Source: Arthrobacter citreus | Lineage (GTDB): Bacteria > Bacillota > Bacilli > Bacillales > Bacillaceae_G | Direction of reading: 5' to 3' | Assembly (NCBI GenBank): GCA_013200995.1 | Contig: CP053688.1 | Coordinates: forward strand, 4,588,001-4,652,000 | Length of the DNA stretch: 64,000 nucleotides | Shown here: positions 27,088 through 35,450 of the stretch, in pieces | Numbering within the stretch: the stretch's first letter is position 1 | Layout of the letters: every line of letters begins with the position of its first letter | Made by a program: the position numbers and the translations under genes | Notes under the pieces: model-generated | Told to the model about the DNA's origin: nothing | What the model saw: only the letters and a program-made list of their open reading frames with translations | Databases searched by the model: none

Positions 27088-27513
27088 ATGAAAACAAGTA
27101 TTAAATGGGACGGAAAATTAGCCTTTTCAGGAACTGCACCGTCTGGCCATGAAATCAAAATGGATACTGCTGAGTCTTTAGGTGGGGAGAATAGCGCACC
27201 TACTCCAGTTGAATTATTAATTAATGCTGTCGCAGGATGTACAGCGATTGATATCGTATTAATCCTTGAAAAAATGAGATTAAAATTGACTTCATTCGAA
27301 GTTGAAGTAAATGGTGATCGAGCAGAAGAGCATCCTAAACGATTTACAGACATCCATTTGCACTATATATTAGGCGGAGAATTGGATACAGAAAAAGTTC
27401 GAAAAGCAATCAAATTATCAAAAGATAAATATTGTTCTGTTGCTCATTCATTGAACGCTAATATAACAGCTAGCTTTACAATGAATGGAACGAAGGATGA
27501 AGAAATTCTGTAA
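27088..27513 (+). CDS. OsmC-family peroxiredoxin-like protein
   Basis: A 141-residue OsmC/Ohr-fold protein with the two redox cysteines, Cys51 in NAVAGCTAIDIV and Cys116 in KYCSVAHSL. It belongs to the YhfA-like branch rather than true Ohr. Members reduce organic hydroperoxides with thiols. GAAAGGGGAAG precedes the ATG, and the gene follows the pirin gene closely. A strong terminator follows. Confidence 0.88.
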   Translation: MKTSIKWDGKLAFSGTAPSGHEIKMDTAESLGGENSAPTPVELLINAVAGCTAIDIVLILEKMRLKLTSFEVEVNGDRAEEHPKRFTDIHLHYILGGELDTEKVRKAIKLSKDKYCSVAHSLNANITASFTMNGTKDEEIL

Positions 27514-27523
27514 TATTGATCGT

Positions 27524-27552
27524 AGCTGTCTCCTTTGAGGCAGCTTTTTTTT
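27524..27552 (+). terminator. Terminator of the pirin-osmC unit
   Basis: Stem AGCTGTCTC/GAGGCAGCT with a four-base loop and a T-rich tail. Confidence 0.85.
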
Positions 27553-27582
27553 GTTAGGTAATGCGAACATTTTGTGTACTTT

Positions 27583-27622
27583 GTTCATAAAGTAGAGGTT
27601 TTTGTGAATATGCTGTTTTCTC
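27583..27622. repeat. Two degenerate 21-bp units upstream of the main array
   Basis: A 21-base stretch starting GTTCATAAAG is followed by a 19-base one starting GTGAATATG and ending TTCTC. Both resemble array units and look like older, decayed copies separated from the array by about 70 bases. Confidence 0.5.
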
Positions 27623-27695
27623 TCATTTATTGAGGGCTCAGCATGTAAAATACAACGGAAGTTAAAGCTGAAAATACGAACACTATATGAACTTT

Positions 27696-28157
27696 GTTGA
27701 TAAAGTTGTGAACTTCGTTGATATATTGGATATTCTCGTTGATATATTGGATATTCTCGTTGATATATTGGATATTCTCGTTGATATATTGGATATTCTC
27801 GTTGATATATTGGATATTCTCGTTGATATATTGGATATTCTCGTTGATAAATTGCTTATTCTCGTTGATAAATGCTTTATTCTCGTTGATAAATGCTTTA
27901 TTCCCATTGATAAATTGCTTATTCTCGTTGATAAATTGCTTATTCTCGTTGATAAATGCTTTATTCTCGTAGATAAATGCTGTATTCCGGTTGATAAATG
28001 CTGTATTCCGGTTGATAAATGCTGTATTCCAGTTGATAAATGCTGTATTCCGGTTGATAAATGCTGTATTCCGGTTGATAAATGCTGTATTCCAGTTGAT
28101 AAATGCTGTATTCCAGTTGATAAATGCCCTATTCTTGTTGATATACTGCAAAACTCC
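27696..28157. repeat. Tandem array of 22 units of exactly 21 bp
   Basis: Each unit begins GTTGAT (two variants ATTGAT and GTAGAT). Units 2-7 are identical, with core ATATTGGATAT and end TCTC. Units 8-13 mix cores AAATTGCTTAT and AAATGCTTTAT. Units 14-20 share AAATGCTGTAT with ends CCG or CCA. Units 1, 21 and 22 are diverged edge copies. Total 462 bp, no spacer and no change of phase. Since 21 is a multiple of three and no unit contains a stop, frames of 150 residues or more are open on both strands. They lack a ribosome site and are best regarded as by-products. The array lies between the osmC and polyamine operons, both of which end before it. Confidence 0.95.
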
Positions 28158-28249
28158 ACTTATCAATTTTTATAGGTGGCTTAATTTTCGCCACGACTCG
28201 CCTTTTAGATAGAAAAGTTATTAAAACGGGCAAACTTTTATAAAACAAC

Positions 28250-28279
28250 AAAAAAACCAGCAAAAATATCTTTGCTGGT
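28250..28279 (-). terminator. Terminator of the polyamine operon
   Basis: Stem ACCAGCAAA/TTTGCTGGT with a six-base loop, followed on the minus strand by a run of Ts. Confidence 0.85.
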
Positions 28280-28288
28280 CTTCTTCAA

Positions 28289-30619
28289 TTACTCTTCATG
28301 ATCCAATTGTTTCTTTACATAAGTAGGGAGCATAAAGCAGCCGACATGTAAGTCAGTATTATAATATTTTGTTTCGATACCTAGCTTATTCCATTCATCA
28401 GCTTTGACGTCTTTAATAGGGTCATATTTTTTTGATGCAAACCCGAATAGCCAGTGTCCAGATGGGTAGGTTGGCATATGGAATTGGTATACTTTTGAAA
28501 TAGGGAATGTTTCCTTTATTTTTGAATGAGCTCGTTTCATTTCGTGCGCATAACTAGCGTAGTATGGACTTTCATGTTGATTAATTAGGATACCTTCTTC
28601 ACTTAATACGCGTTTGCAGTTGTTATAGAAGGCTACTGTAAATAGGCCCTCTCCTGGCCCAATTGGATCAGTTGAGTCTACTAAAATTAGATCGTAATAT
28701 CCTTCTTCAGCTTCTTGGACAAATTTTAGGCCGTCTTCGAAATATAAGGTTAAGCGGTCATCTTGATCTAATTTTGAAGCTGTTAAAGGTAGGTATTGCT
28801 GGCACAGTCTTACAACTCGTTCATCTATTTCGACCATATCTACAACTTCTACATTTTTGTAACGTAATACTTCTCGAGCGGTACCGCCGTCGCCGCCTCC
28901 GATAATTAATACTTTTTTAATTTGTGGGTTAACAGCCATTGATACATGCGTAATCATGTCATGGTAGATAAATTCATCTTTTTCAGTAACCATCATATAG
29001 CCATCGAGCGTAAAGAATGTTCCAAATGTTTCACTTCTAAAGAAATCGATTTGTTGAAATTCACTTTTTTCAGAATGGATATGTTCCTGAACTTTGATGG
29101 AGAATTTCGTATCTTCTTGATGGTTCTCTGTGTACCATAAATCCATTAAATTTTCCTCCAAACTTCGATCGACGACTTTGATTACATAAGGATCATCATC
29201 ATCATTAATTGTGATTGTTCCTTCTTCTTTTAAATACAGATAATGCTGAATCAATTCGGTTGAAATTAGTTCGCCCGGTATGCACAGAGGGATACCAGGT
29301 GGGTAAATCATAATGGATTCACCACTAATTAAGCCGCTAGCATCGTGAATTGAGATAATTCGTTTTGGATGATAGTATGCTTCCCTTGGTGTCATAACCA
29401 TTTTAGGATTTTTTAGTGCAACACTTATATCAGTCTCAAGCTTTGGCAGTTTTCCATAATGGCGGTCACTAATATCTCTTAACGCATTAATTAATGTCCG
29501 AATTGTATCTTCATTATCACCTAATGAAATGATTGCTAAGATAACATTAGGTTCTGCAAGTTCGATTTGAATTTTATATTCTTCAGCAAGCATGTCGTAT
29601 ACCTTAAAACCAGACAGTCCAAGATCAGACACTTTAACAACAAGTTTTAGCTCATCGTAATCGAAAACACCAACGCCATTCCGATATGAATCTCGAGTTA
29701 TACATTTTAATCCCTTAATGGTGTTAATTTCTTCTTTAGCTTTCTTCGTTAAATTTAGTAATTTTTCAAAGCGCTCCTGACCTTCTAAAACTAATTTCTT
29801 TCTTGCAACATCAATTGAACACATGAGTAGATAGGACGCAGATGTTGTTTGAAATAAATTAATTGTAGAGCGAACTCTATTTTTCGTAATTAACCCGTCA
29901 TTATGCAATAAAACTGAAGCTTGTGTTAAAGCACCGCCAGTCTTATGCAAACTAAGAGTAACTAAGTCAGCACCAAGTAGGGCAGCATTACTTGGTAAAT
30001 CAGGGTGAAACGAAAAGTGAGCACCGTGGGCTTGGTCTACTAAAACAGGTATCCCTCGAGAATGACCTATGTCGATAATTTGTTTTAAATCCGACGTTGC
30101 TCCAAAATAAGTTGGATTAATGATCAGGATGGCTTTAACATCCGAATTTAAATCTAAAGCATGGAGAACAGATTTTACTGAAACACCATTTACAATTCCA
30201 TATTCATAATCAATTTCTGGCTCAATAAATACTGGTTTAGCTCCTGCCAAAATTAAAGCATTTATAGCAGATTTATGTACATTCCTCGGTAAGAGAATTT
30301 TATCTCCATGTTCAAGGGCACTCATAATCATATATTGAACACCAGAAGTCGAACCATTTACCAACATATAAGCATGATCGGAATGAAAAGCATCTGCTAG
30401 TAAAGTTTCTGCTTCTTGAATTACACCTGTTGGATGCGATAAGTTATCAACACGCTTTGAAGAGTTAACATCCATTTTAAGAGCCATTTCACTCCAAAGT
30501 TCTCTTAATTCCTCCAGTGAATTTCCTCTTTTATGCCCGGGAACATCGAAGCTTGTAATGTCCTCCTTTGCATAACGGACTAATTCCGTTAAAAGCGGTG
30601 TTTTACTGTGATCCATCAT
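28289..30619 (-). CDS. Fused arginine decarboxylase-spermidine synthase (SpeA-SpeE)
   Basis: One 776-residue frame. Residues 1 to about 485 are a fold-type I PLP decarboxylase of the Bacillus SpeA group: [25 protein letters not shown], Asp195 in [10 protein letters not shown], Lys226 in SLHKTGG, and [12 protein letters not shown]. Residues 492-776 are a complete spermidine synthase: [18 protein letters not shown], the SAM-type GGGDGG at 574-579, the catalytic VDSTDP around Asp648, and PTYPSGHW. B. subtilis makes these as separate SpeA and SpeE. The linker is short (RSLEEN), and its DNA is a GGAGG eight bases before Met492, so free SpeE can also be made. It overlaps speD by four bases. A sequencing error hiding a stop is the main alternative. 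Confidence 0.85.
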   Translation of the reverse strand: MMDHSKTPLLTELVRYAKEDITSFDVPGHKRGNSLEELRELWSEMALKMDVNSSKRVDNLSHPTGVIQEAETLLADAFHSDHAYMLVNGSTSGVQYMIMSALEHGDKILLPRNVHKSAINALILAGAKPVFIEPEIDYEYGIVNGVSVKSVLHALDLNSDVKAILIINPTYFGATSDLKQIIDIGHSRGIPVLVDQAHGAHFSFHPDLPSNAALLGADLVTLSLHKTGGALTQASVLLHNDGLITKNRVRSTINLFQTTSASYLLMCSIDVARKKLVLEGQERFEKLLNLTKKAKEEINTIKGLKCITRDSYRNGVGVFDYDELKLVVKVSDLGLSGFKVYDMLAEEYKIQIELAEPNVILAIISLGDNEDTIRTLINALRDISDRHYGKLPKLETDISVALKNPKMVMTPREAYYHPKRIISIHDASGLISGESIMIYPPGIPLCIPGELISTELIQHYLYLKEEGTITINDDDDPYVIKVVDRSLEENLMDLWYTENHQEDTKFSIKVQEHIHSEKSEFQQIDFFRSETFGTFFTLDGYMMVTEKDEFIYHDMITHVSMAVNPQIKKVLIIGGGDGGTAREVLRYKNVEVVDMVEIDERVVRLCQQYLPLTASKLDQDDRLTLYFEDGLKFVQEAEEGYYDLILVDSTDPIGPGEGLFTVAFYNNCKRVLSEEGILINQHESPYYASYAHEMKRAHSKIKETFPISKVYQFHMPTYPSGHWLFGFASKKYDPIKDVKADEWNKLGIETKYYNTDLHVGCFMLPTYVKKQLDHEE
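29144..29159 (-). promoter_or_regulatory. Internal ribosome site and start codon for free SpeE
   Basis: On the minus strand GGAGG (29159-29155) is followed after eight bases by ATG at 29146, codon 492 of the fusion, from where a 285-residue spermidine synthase would be read. Seven codons upstream, CGA at 29167-29165 differs from TGA by one transition and sits where SpeA would be expected to end. Confidence 0.7.
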
Positions 30620-31452
30620 CCATCTATATCCTCCACATCAGGACCATTCCAAAGGTTTTTTCCGTAAAAAATCTCATCCATTTCATATTTCACTTTTTCT
30701 TCAATTTCTTTAATCTCATTTTCGTCTAATTTATCTTTTGTGTAGCCAAAAAGATAATTATCTAAATTAAATTGTTTCAACTTACATTTCGTATGAAATA
30801 TATTTTCTTGAAACACGTTCACATCGATCATTTGATACATATCCTTAATTTTTTGAGGAAAGTAATTTTGAATTGAGTTAATATCATGATCAATAAATAA
30901 TTTATAACCGCTCACATCGCGAGTAAAGCCTCGAACTCGATAATCAATTGTCATAATATCAGCATCAAATTGGTGGATTAAGTAGTTTAAAGCTTTTAAA
31001 GGAGAGATTTCTCCACAAGTAGATACATCGATATCAGCTCTAAACGTACTAATTCCATCATCTGGATGATATTCAGGATAAGTATGAACGGTAATATGAC
31101 TTTTATCTAAAGCAGCAACTACTAATTCCGGTAATGGACCAGGTGATTCGGAAAACGTTTCAGAGGATGGGTTATCAACTGGACCTTCTGAAACAAGAAT
31201 CGTAACACTTGCTCCTTGAGGATCATAATCTTGTTTTGCAATATTTAAGATGTGAGCGCCAATAATATGCGTAACTTCAGTTAATATTTTTGTTAAACGA
31301 TCAGCGTTATATTGATCATCGATATACTGAATATATGCTTCTCGTTCTTCTTTAGTTTTTGTAAAGCAAATATCATACATATTAAAACTTAATGATTTCG
31401 TTAAGTTATTAAAACCGTATAGTTGAAAATTATTTGACGATGAAATATTCAT
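30616..31452 (-). CDS. speD: S-adenosylmethionine decarboxylase SpeD (E. coli-type)
   Basis: Pyruvoyl enzyme that makes decarboxylated SAM, the aminopropyl donor for spermidine. At 278 residues it is the long E. coli class, not the 126-residue form found in B. subtilis. The self-cleavage site is LDKSHI, between Lys117 and Ser118, with the conserved [29 protein letters not shown] and [10 protein letters not shown] segments. AGGAGGACAATAG precedes the ATG. Its stop overlaps the start of the SpeA-SpeE frame (ATGA), so the donor and acceptor enzymes are translationally coupled. Confidence 0.95.
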   Translation of the reverse strand: MNISSSNNFQLYGFNNLTKSLSFNMYDICFTKTKEEREAYIQYIDDQYNADRLTKILTEVTHIIGAHILNIAKQDYDPQGASVTILVSEGPVDNPSSETFSESPGPLPELVVAALDKSHITVHTYPEYHPDDGISTFRADIDVSTCGEISPLKALNYLIHQFDADIMTIDYRVRGFTRDVSGYKLFIDHDINSIQNYFPQKIKDMYQMIDVNVFQENIFHTKCKLKQFNLDNYLFGYTKDKLDENEIKEIEEKVKYEMDEIFYGKNLWNGPDVEDIDG

Positions 31453-31641
31453 CTATTGTCCTCCTAGTTTTACAAAATAAAAATATACGTACGAAAAGTA
31501 AAAACGACCTTGCAGGTAATCGCTTTTGTAACTAGTCAATATGTATTGTTTGTTTTTGAATTATTCATTATTCACTCAAAGTTGATGATTAAAGATATAC
31601 TTGAAGATAAAACTACATTTCGTTTAATTTTAAATATTCAG

Positions 31642-31677
31642 AAAAAAGAAAGCCTGAAAATTTATTAGGCTTTCTTT
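31642..31677 (-). terminator. Terminator of the glycosyltransferase-PAP2 operon
   Basis: Stem AAAGCCT/AGGCTTTC with a ten-base loop read on the minus strand, then a T-rich tail. The left arm includes the stop codon of the glycosyltransferase. Confidence 0.75.
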
Positions 31678-32816
31678 GATAATAGAATCGGGGGCTGTGG
31701 TGAAATAATCATTTCAAACTCCATTACTAATTTATTGAAAATACTATTCCAGTCTTGTGTTAGCGCATAATCCCTTGCCTTTTTTGACATATGCTTTAAC
31801 AGTTCATTGCCTTGTAAGCAACCCTCAATTGCATTGCAAAAAGACGAAAAATTTTGAGGTTCACAAAGAATACCAGTCGAATAATCTCGAATAATATTTT
31901 TTACTCCACCTGCATTAGCTCCAATGACTGGGGTACCGCAAGCCATTGCTTCGAGCACTACATTTCCAAAGGTTTCTGTATCAGATGGAAAGACCATTAA
32001 ATCACACATGCCGTATATTTCAACTAATTCACTTTTTTGAAGATAGCCTGTGTAAATGATGTGCTCGGTACCAGTTTTTTTAATCATTTCTTCTTTTTTT
32101 GGGCCATCTCCTACGATTAACCAAGTTAAATTATGTCCAAATCGTTGTTTCGTATAACTAATGATTTTAGATAAAGTTTCTAAATCTTTTTCAGGTGCAA
32201 TTCTTCCAACAAAACAAATCGTATATTTTGAAGTTATATTATATTTTTGTTTAATTTCATTCTGATTAGTAATCGGGCGAAATATAGAACAATCCACACC
32301 ATGAGTCCAAAGAGAGAGATTATTAAACCCTTTTGTAACTAGATGGGTTAAAGTATCTTTTGAAGGAACAAATATTTTTTGTGATGGTTTATGAAACCAA
32401 TCTAAATACTTCCATAGAATATTCTCCAAAAACGATAAATTATAATATTGGAGATAATGATCAAAATTTGTATGATAGGAAGCAACTAAAGGAAGTTTCA
32501 TTTTTTTCGCAATATATAGACCACTTAATCCTATTGTAAATGGTGTAGCTATATGAATAATATCAGGTTTAAATTCCCTTAGCGTTTTTTTAATTTTAGA
32601 AAGATTAGGAAATGAAATCTTGCATTCAGGATAAATTTTAAGCGGAACTGATTTTAGTCTTGTCACATCCTCAGTAGACGGTAAATCGAAAACTTGAGGG
32701 GAAAATACATGGTAAGAATGCTCATTTTCTTTTAAATAATTAGTAAAACGATTTAAGGTTTTTGCAACACCATTAACTTGAGGGATATAGGTGTCTGAAA
32801 ATATAGCTACTCTCAT
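31665..32816 (-). CDS. GT4-family glycosyltransferase
   Basis: A 383-residue GT-B enzyme. The N-terminal domain opens MRVAIFSDTYIPQVNGVAK and has the SYHTNFDHYLQYY acceptor region. The C-terminal domain has FVGRIAPEKDLETL, the nucleotide-sugar motif FPSDTETFGNVVLEAM and CGTPVIGANAGGV. Proteins of this pattern include diacylglycerol glycosyltransferases and phosphatidylinositol mannosyltransferases. The frame is open 43 codons upstream, but GAGGAGG six bases before the ATG at 32816 fixes the start. It follows a PAP2 phosphatase gene by 11 bases, consistent with a glycolipid pathway. Confidence 0.88.
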   Translation of the reverse strand: MRVAIFSDTYIPQVNGVAKTLNRFTNYLKENEHSYHVFSPQVFDLPSTEDVTRLKSVPLKIYPECKISFPNLSKIKKTLREFKPDIIHIATPFTIGLSGLYIAKKMKLPLVASYHTNFDHYLQYYNLSFLENILWKYLDWFHKPSQKIFVPSKDTLTHLVTKGFNNLSLWTHGVDCSIFRPITNQNEIKQKYNITSKYTICFVGRIAPEKDLETLSKIISYTKQRFGHNLTWLIVGDGPKKEEMIKKTGTEHIIYTGYLQKSELVEIYGMCDLMVFPSDTETFGNVVLEAMACGTPVIGANAGGVKNIIRDYSTGILCEPQNFSSFCNAIEGCLQGNELLKHMSKKARDYALTQDWNSIFNKLVMEFEMIISPQPPILLSKKA

Positions 32817-32827
32817 AATGTTCCTCC

Positions 32828-33361
32828 TCATATATGATAGATAAAAAATTGTGTAATAAATGTAGTAATTGTTCCGAGTAATATACCGAAAAACACATCT
32901 GAAGGATAATGTAAACCAAGATAAATTCGAGAGAAAGCAACACACAATACTAAAGGGATTAAAATAATTGCTGTAATCGGTAAATAAATCATAATCGGTA
33001 ACGCAATAGAAATGATTGCCGTTGTATGACCAGAAGGAAAGGAATGATCCTTTAAAGGATTTTTTGGAACAAAAGTACCTTCTAGTTTTAAATATGGTCT
33101 TTTACGAGGGTAAAAGCGTTTAAGAAAATGCACAGGAATGTGGCTAATAGTAAGGGTACAACAACATAGAATGGCAGCTTCGTGTAATGCGCCTTTTGAA
33201 TAAAGGATTAAAATAAATGCTGTTGCAATTGTAAAAATAGCTCCACCTAGATGTGTAACATTACTAAAGAAAAAGTTCAAGTAACGCTTATGGAATAATG
33301 AATTAACGCGATAAAACAAAAGACATTCGTATGTGTGAATCATTTGAAGAAATGCGTTCAT
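32828..33361 (-). CDS. PAP2-family membrane phosphatase
   Basis: A 177-residue integral membrane phosphatase with all three PAP2 motifs: KRFYPRKRP (81-89), PSGH (109-112) and SRIYLGLHYPSD (144-155), the histidines being catalytic. About five hydrophobic segments. The family removes phosphate from phosphatidate, phosphatidylglycerol phosphate or undecaprenyl pyrophosphate. Coupling to a lipid-type glycosyltransferase favours a lipid substrate. GGAGG lies before the ATG. Confidence 0.9.
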   Translation of the reverse strand: MNAFLQMIHTYECLLFYRVNSLFHKRYLNFFFSNVTHLGGAIFTIATAFILILYSKGALHEAAILCCCTLTISHIPVHFLKRFYPRKRPYLKLEGTFVPKNPLKDHSFPSGHTTAIISIALPIMIYLPITAIILIPLVLCVAFSRIYLGLHYPSDVFFGILLGTITTFITQFFIYHI

Positions 33362-33534
33362 TTTTCATCCTCCATTTAGTGATCGTTGTAACTTCATTAT
33401 AAAAAGTGTTTATGGATTTAATTAGAAGCTTTTGTAAATGAATAATTTAGATATGTAAATTTTTAATAAATGGATTGGAGTAAGGGGTGCATGGACCTAA
33501 GTCTGGTGAATTGGTGAAAATATCCAAAAAATAG

Positions 33535-33563
33535 AAAAAAGAGAAGAAATAAGATTCTTCTCC
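33535..33563 (-). terminator. Terminator of ytoA
   Basis: Stem GAGAAGAA/TTCTTCTC with a six-base loop, followed on the minus strand by six Ts. Confidence 0.75.
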
Positions 33564-33572
33564 TTTTCGTAA

Positions 33573-34100
33573 TTATTTTGAAAGATTTTCTTCTTCTACT
33601 TTTTTATAGTATTGACCTTTTTCAATGTATTCTCTGCGAATACGATCCATATCGACAATGTCTTCTTCTGTTAATTCGCGAACTACTTTTGCAGGTCTAC
33701 CAAAAGCTAAAGTGTTAGGAGGTATTACTTTTCCACCTGGAACTAAGCTACCTGCACCAATCATTGCGCCTTCGCCAATTTCAGCACCGTCTAAAACGAT
33801 TGAGCCCATTCCAATCAATGCATTTTTTTTAACTGTACAGCTATGTAATATAACACTATGTCCAATAGTTACGCCATCTTCAAGTATTAGAGGGCATTTT
33901 GGACTTTGGTGAAGAACAGATAGGTCTTGAACGTTTACATCATTCCCGATAATTGTATCATTTACGTCGCCACGAATTACTGCTCCAAAAAATACACTAC
34001 TATTTGCTCCAATTGTGACAGAACCGGTAACAGTTGCAGTTGAAGCGATAAAAGCTGATGGTTCGATTTTGGGTTGAATCCCTTTGTATGGTAATATCAT
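33573..34100 (-). CDS. ytoA: YtoA, gamma-carbonic-anhydrase-like hexapeptide protein
   Basis: A 175-residue left-handed beta-helix built from hexapeptide repeats (IGANSSVFFGAVIRGD, IGNDVNVQDLS, IGEGAMIGAGSLV). The histidines of VLHQSPK, GVTIGHSVI and LHSC sit where gamma-carbonic anhydrases bind metal, and GRPAKVVRELTEEDI is the usual C-terminal block. Carbonic anhydrase activity is unproven for YtoA. The ATG has no convincing ribosome site and overlaps the stop of a short frame, so coupled translation is possible. It is divergent from ytpB. Confidence 0.88.
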   Translation of the reverse strand: MILPYKGIQPKIEPSAFIASTATVTGSVTIGANSSVFFGAVIRGDVNDTIIGNDVNVQDLSVLHQSPKCPLILEDGVTIGHSVILHSCTVKKNALIGMGSIVLDGAEIGEGAMIGAGSLVPGGKVIPPNTLAFGRPAKVVRELTEEDIVDMDRIRREYIEKGQYYKKVEEENLSK

Positions 34101-34180
34101 ACTATACCGTTGCCAAGCATATAAAAATCTAATTGATTTTGTTTATATAAAACTTCCTCAGCAACGAAGTTCACCTCCAT
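34097..34180 (-). CDS. Possible 27-codon leader frame coupled to ytoA
   Basis: An ATG frame (MEVNFVAEEVLYKQ, then NQLDFYMLGNGIV) ends in TGA overlapping the ytoA ATG. A GGAGG at 34178-34174 lies inside its second codons, which is too late for its own ATG, and only weak GAAG precedes it. The GGAGG could instead serve a TTG-initiated 11-codon frame. Translation is therefore uncertain. Confidence 0.25.
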   Translation of the reverse strand: MEVNFVAEEVLYKQNQLDFYMLGNGIV

Positions 34181-34252
34181 AATATATACTTCAATATGAG
34201 TATAACTTATTTTAACGATATGTAATTAAAGAAAATAGGGAGGAGTGAAAAA

Positions 34253-35347
34253 ATGTCACTACCTAAAAATCCGATCCAATTAATGCCAAAAGTTTATAAA
34301 TCAGTCTTTCCTCTTGTGCACCAAGAATTAGACTACTGGAGAGATTTTGCAACGAATATCCCAGATCCAGAACTAAGAAAACAAGCGTTAATGAGTATCG
34401 ATACAAAAACATTTCATTGTGAAGGTGGTGCAATTTTAGCATTACTTTCTGAAAAAAATCTAAAACCAGTCATTGAGTTTATCGTTGCGTATCAAACAAT
34501 TAGTGATTACTTAGACAATCTATGTGACCGTAGTACTTCACTGGATCCAGTTGATTTTGAAGCATTGCATGAGTCTATGATTGATGCGGTGAAATGTCAA
34601 AAATCTGATCAATTATATTATCGCTATAGAGAAGAGCAAGATGATGGTGGCTATCTTAAAGCACTAGTTGCAAAATGTCATAGTAGTTTAAAGGAATCTA
34701 AGCATTACGATGGAATTAAAGATTATTTAGTTCAACTTGCTGATTACTATTGTAAATTACAAATACATAAGCACGTCAAACTAGAAGAGCGAGTTCCTAG
34801 ATTAACGAATTGGTTTGAAAAATACCAGCCAGAGCTTTCTGATTTAGAATGGTATGAATTCTCTGCTTGTGCAGGTTCAACTTTAGGCATCTTTTGTTTA
34901 GTGTCCTATTCGTTTAATGAATCAATCTCCAAGAATTTATTTGAACAAGTATATAAGAGCTATTTTCCATATGTTCAGGGCCTTCATATATTACTAGATT
35001 ATGTAATTGATCAAAAGGAAGACGAAGAAGGCGGAGACTTAAATTTTTGCAGTTATTATCCATCTAAAGAGGTTATGTTAAAGCGAATTGAGTATTTTTC
35101 AACTAAAAGTAATCAAGCATTAAAGGATTTAAAAGACTATCGTTTTCATAGAATGATTTGTCAAGGATTACTCGGAATTTACTTAGCTGATAAAAAAATG
35201 GCAGGTCCAGATGAAATGAAAAGGATTAGACGAGGGATTGTTAAGAACGGTGGATTAACGTCATTCTTTTTCTACGGAAATGCTAAGTTATATTTTAAAT
35301 TAAAAGAATTAAAAGCGAGTAGCAAAAGAGTAAAGGCATCGGTTTAA
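34253..35347 (+). CDS. ytpB: Tetraprenyl-beta-curcumene synthase YtpB
   Basis: A 364-residue terpene synthase of the large (sesquarterpene) class, DUF2600. The Asp-rich DYLDNLCD (85-92) is the expected Mg2+/diphosphate site, preceded by the family block TFHCEGGAILALLSEKN. In B. subtilis YtpB cyclises heptaprenyl diphosphate to tetraprenyl-beta-curcumene, giving membrane C35 terpenes found in spores. GGGAGGAG precedes the ATG. It is the first gene after the divergent ytoA gap and ends in its own terminator. Confidence 0.93.
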   Translation: MSLPKNPIQLMPKVYKSVFPLVHQELDYWRDFATNIPDPELRKQALMSIDTKTFHCEGGAILALLSEKNLKPVIEFIVAYQTISDYLDNLCDRSTSLDPVDFEALHESMIDAVKCQKSDQLYYRYREEQDDGGYLKALVAKCHSSLKESKHYDGIKDYLVQLADYYCKLQIHKHVKLEERVPRLTNWFEKYQPELSDLEWYEFSACAGSTLGIFCLVSYSFNESISKNLFEQVYKSYFPYVQGLHILLDYVIDQKEDEEGGDLNFCSYYPSKEVMLKRIEYFSTKSNQALKDLKDYRFHRMICQGLLGIYLADKKMAGPDEMKRIRRGIVKNGGLTSFFFYGNAKLYFKLKELKASSKRVKASV

Positions 35348-35390
35348 ATGAATGTTTCATTAGTTAACAAAAAGTAATGCTAAATATACA

Positions 35391-35432
35391 AAAAAAGCCT
35401 TAGCTTCATTTTCGAGAGCAAAGGCTTTTTTT
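35391..35432. terminator. Bidirectional terminator after ytpB
   Basis: Stem AAAAAAGCCTTAGCT/AGCAAAGGCTTTTTT with one mismatch, flanked by As and Ts, between convergent genes. Confidence 0.85.
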
Positions 35433-35450
35433 GAGGTTATTACCTAGTAT

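Noticed and set aside
27696..28157. CRISPR array
   Set aside because: Units are contiguous 21-mers with no spacers between them, and no cas gene is in the window.
27627..28212. Five overlapping open frames of 73-179 residues with seven-residue repeats, on both strands of the 21-bp array
   Set aside because: They exist only because the unit length is a multiple of three and contains no stop. None has a ribosome site at its start, and all share the same DNA on opposite strands.
32817..32945. 43-codon N-terminal extension of the glycosyltransferase
   Set aside because: It would overlap the upstream PAP2 gene widely, and GAGGAGG lies directly before the ATG at 32816.
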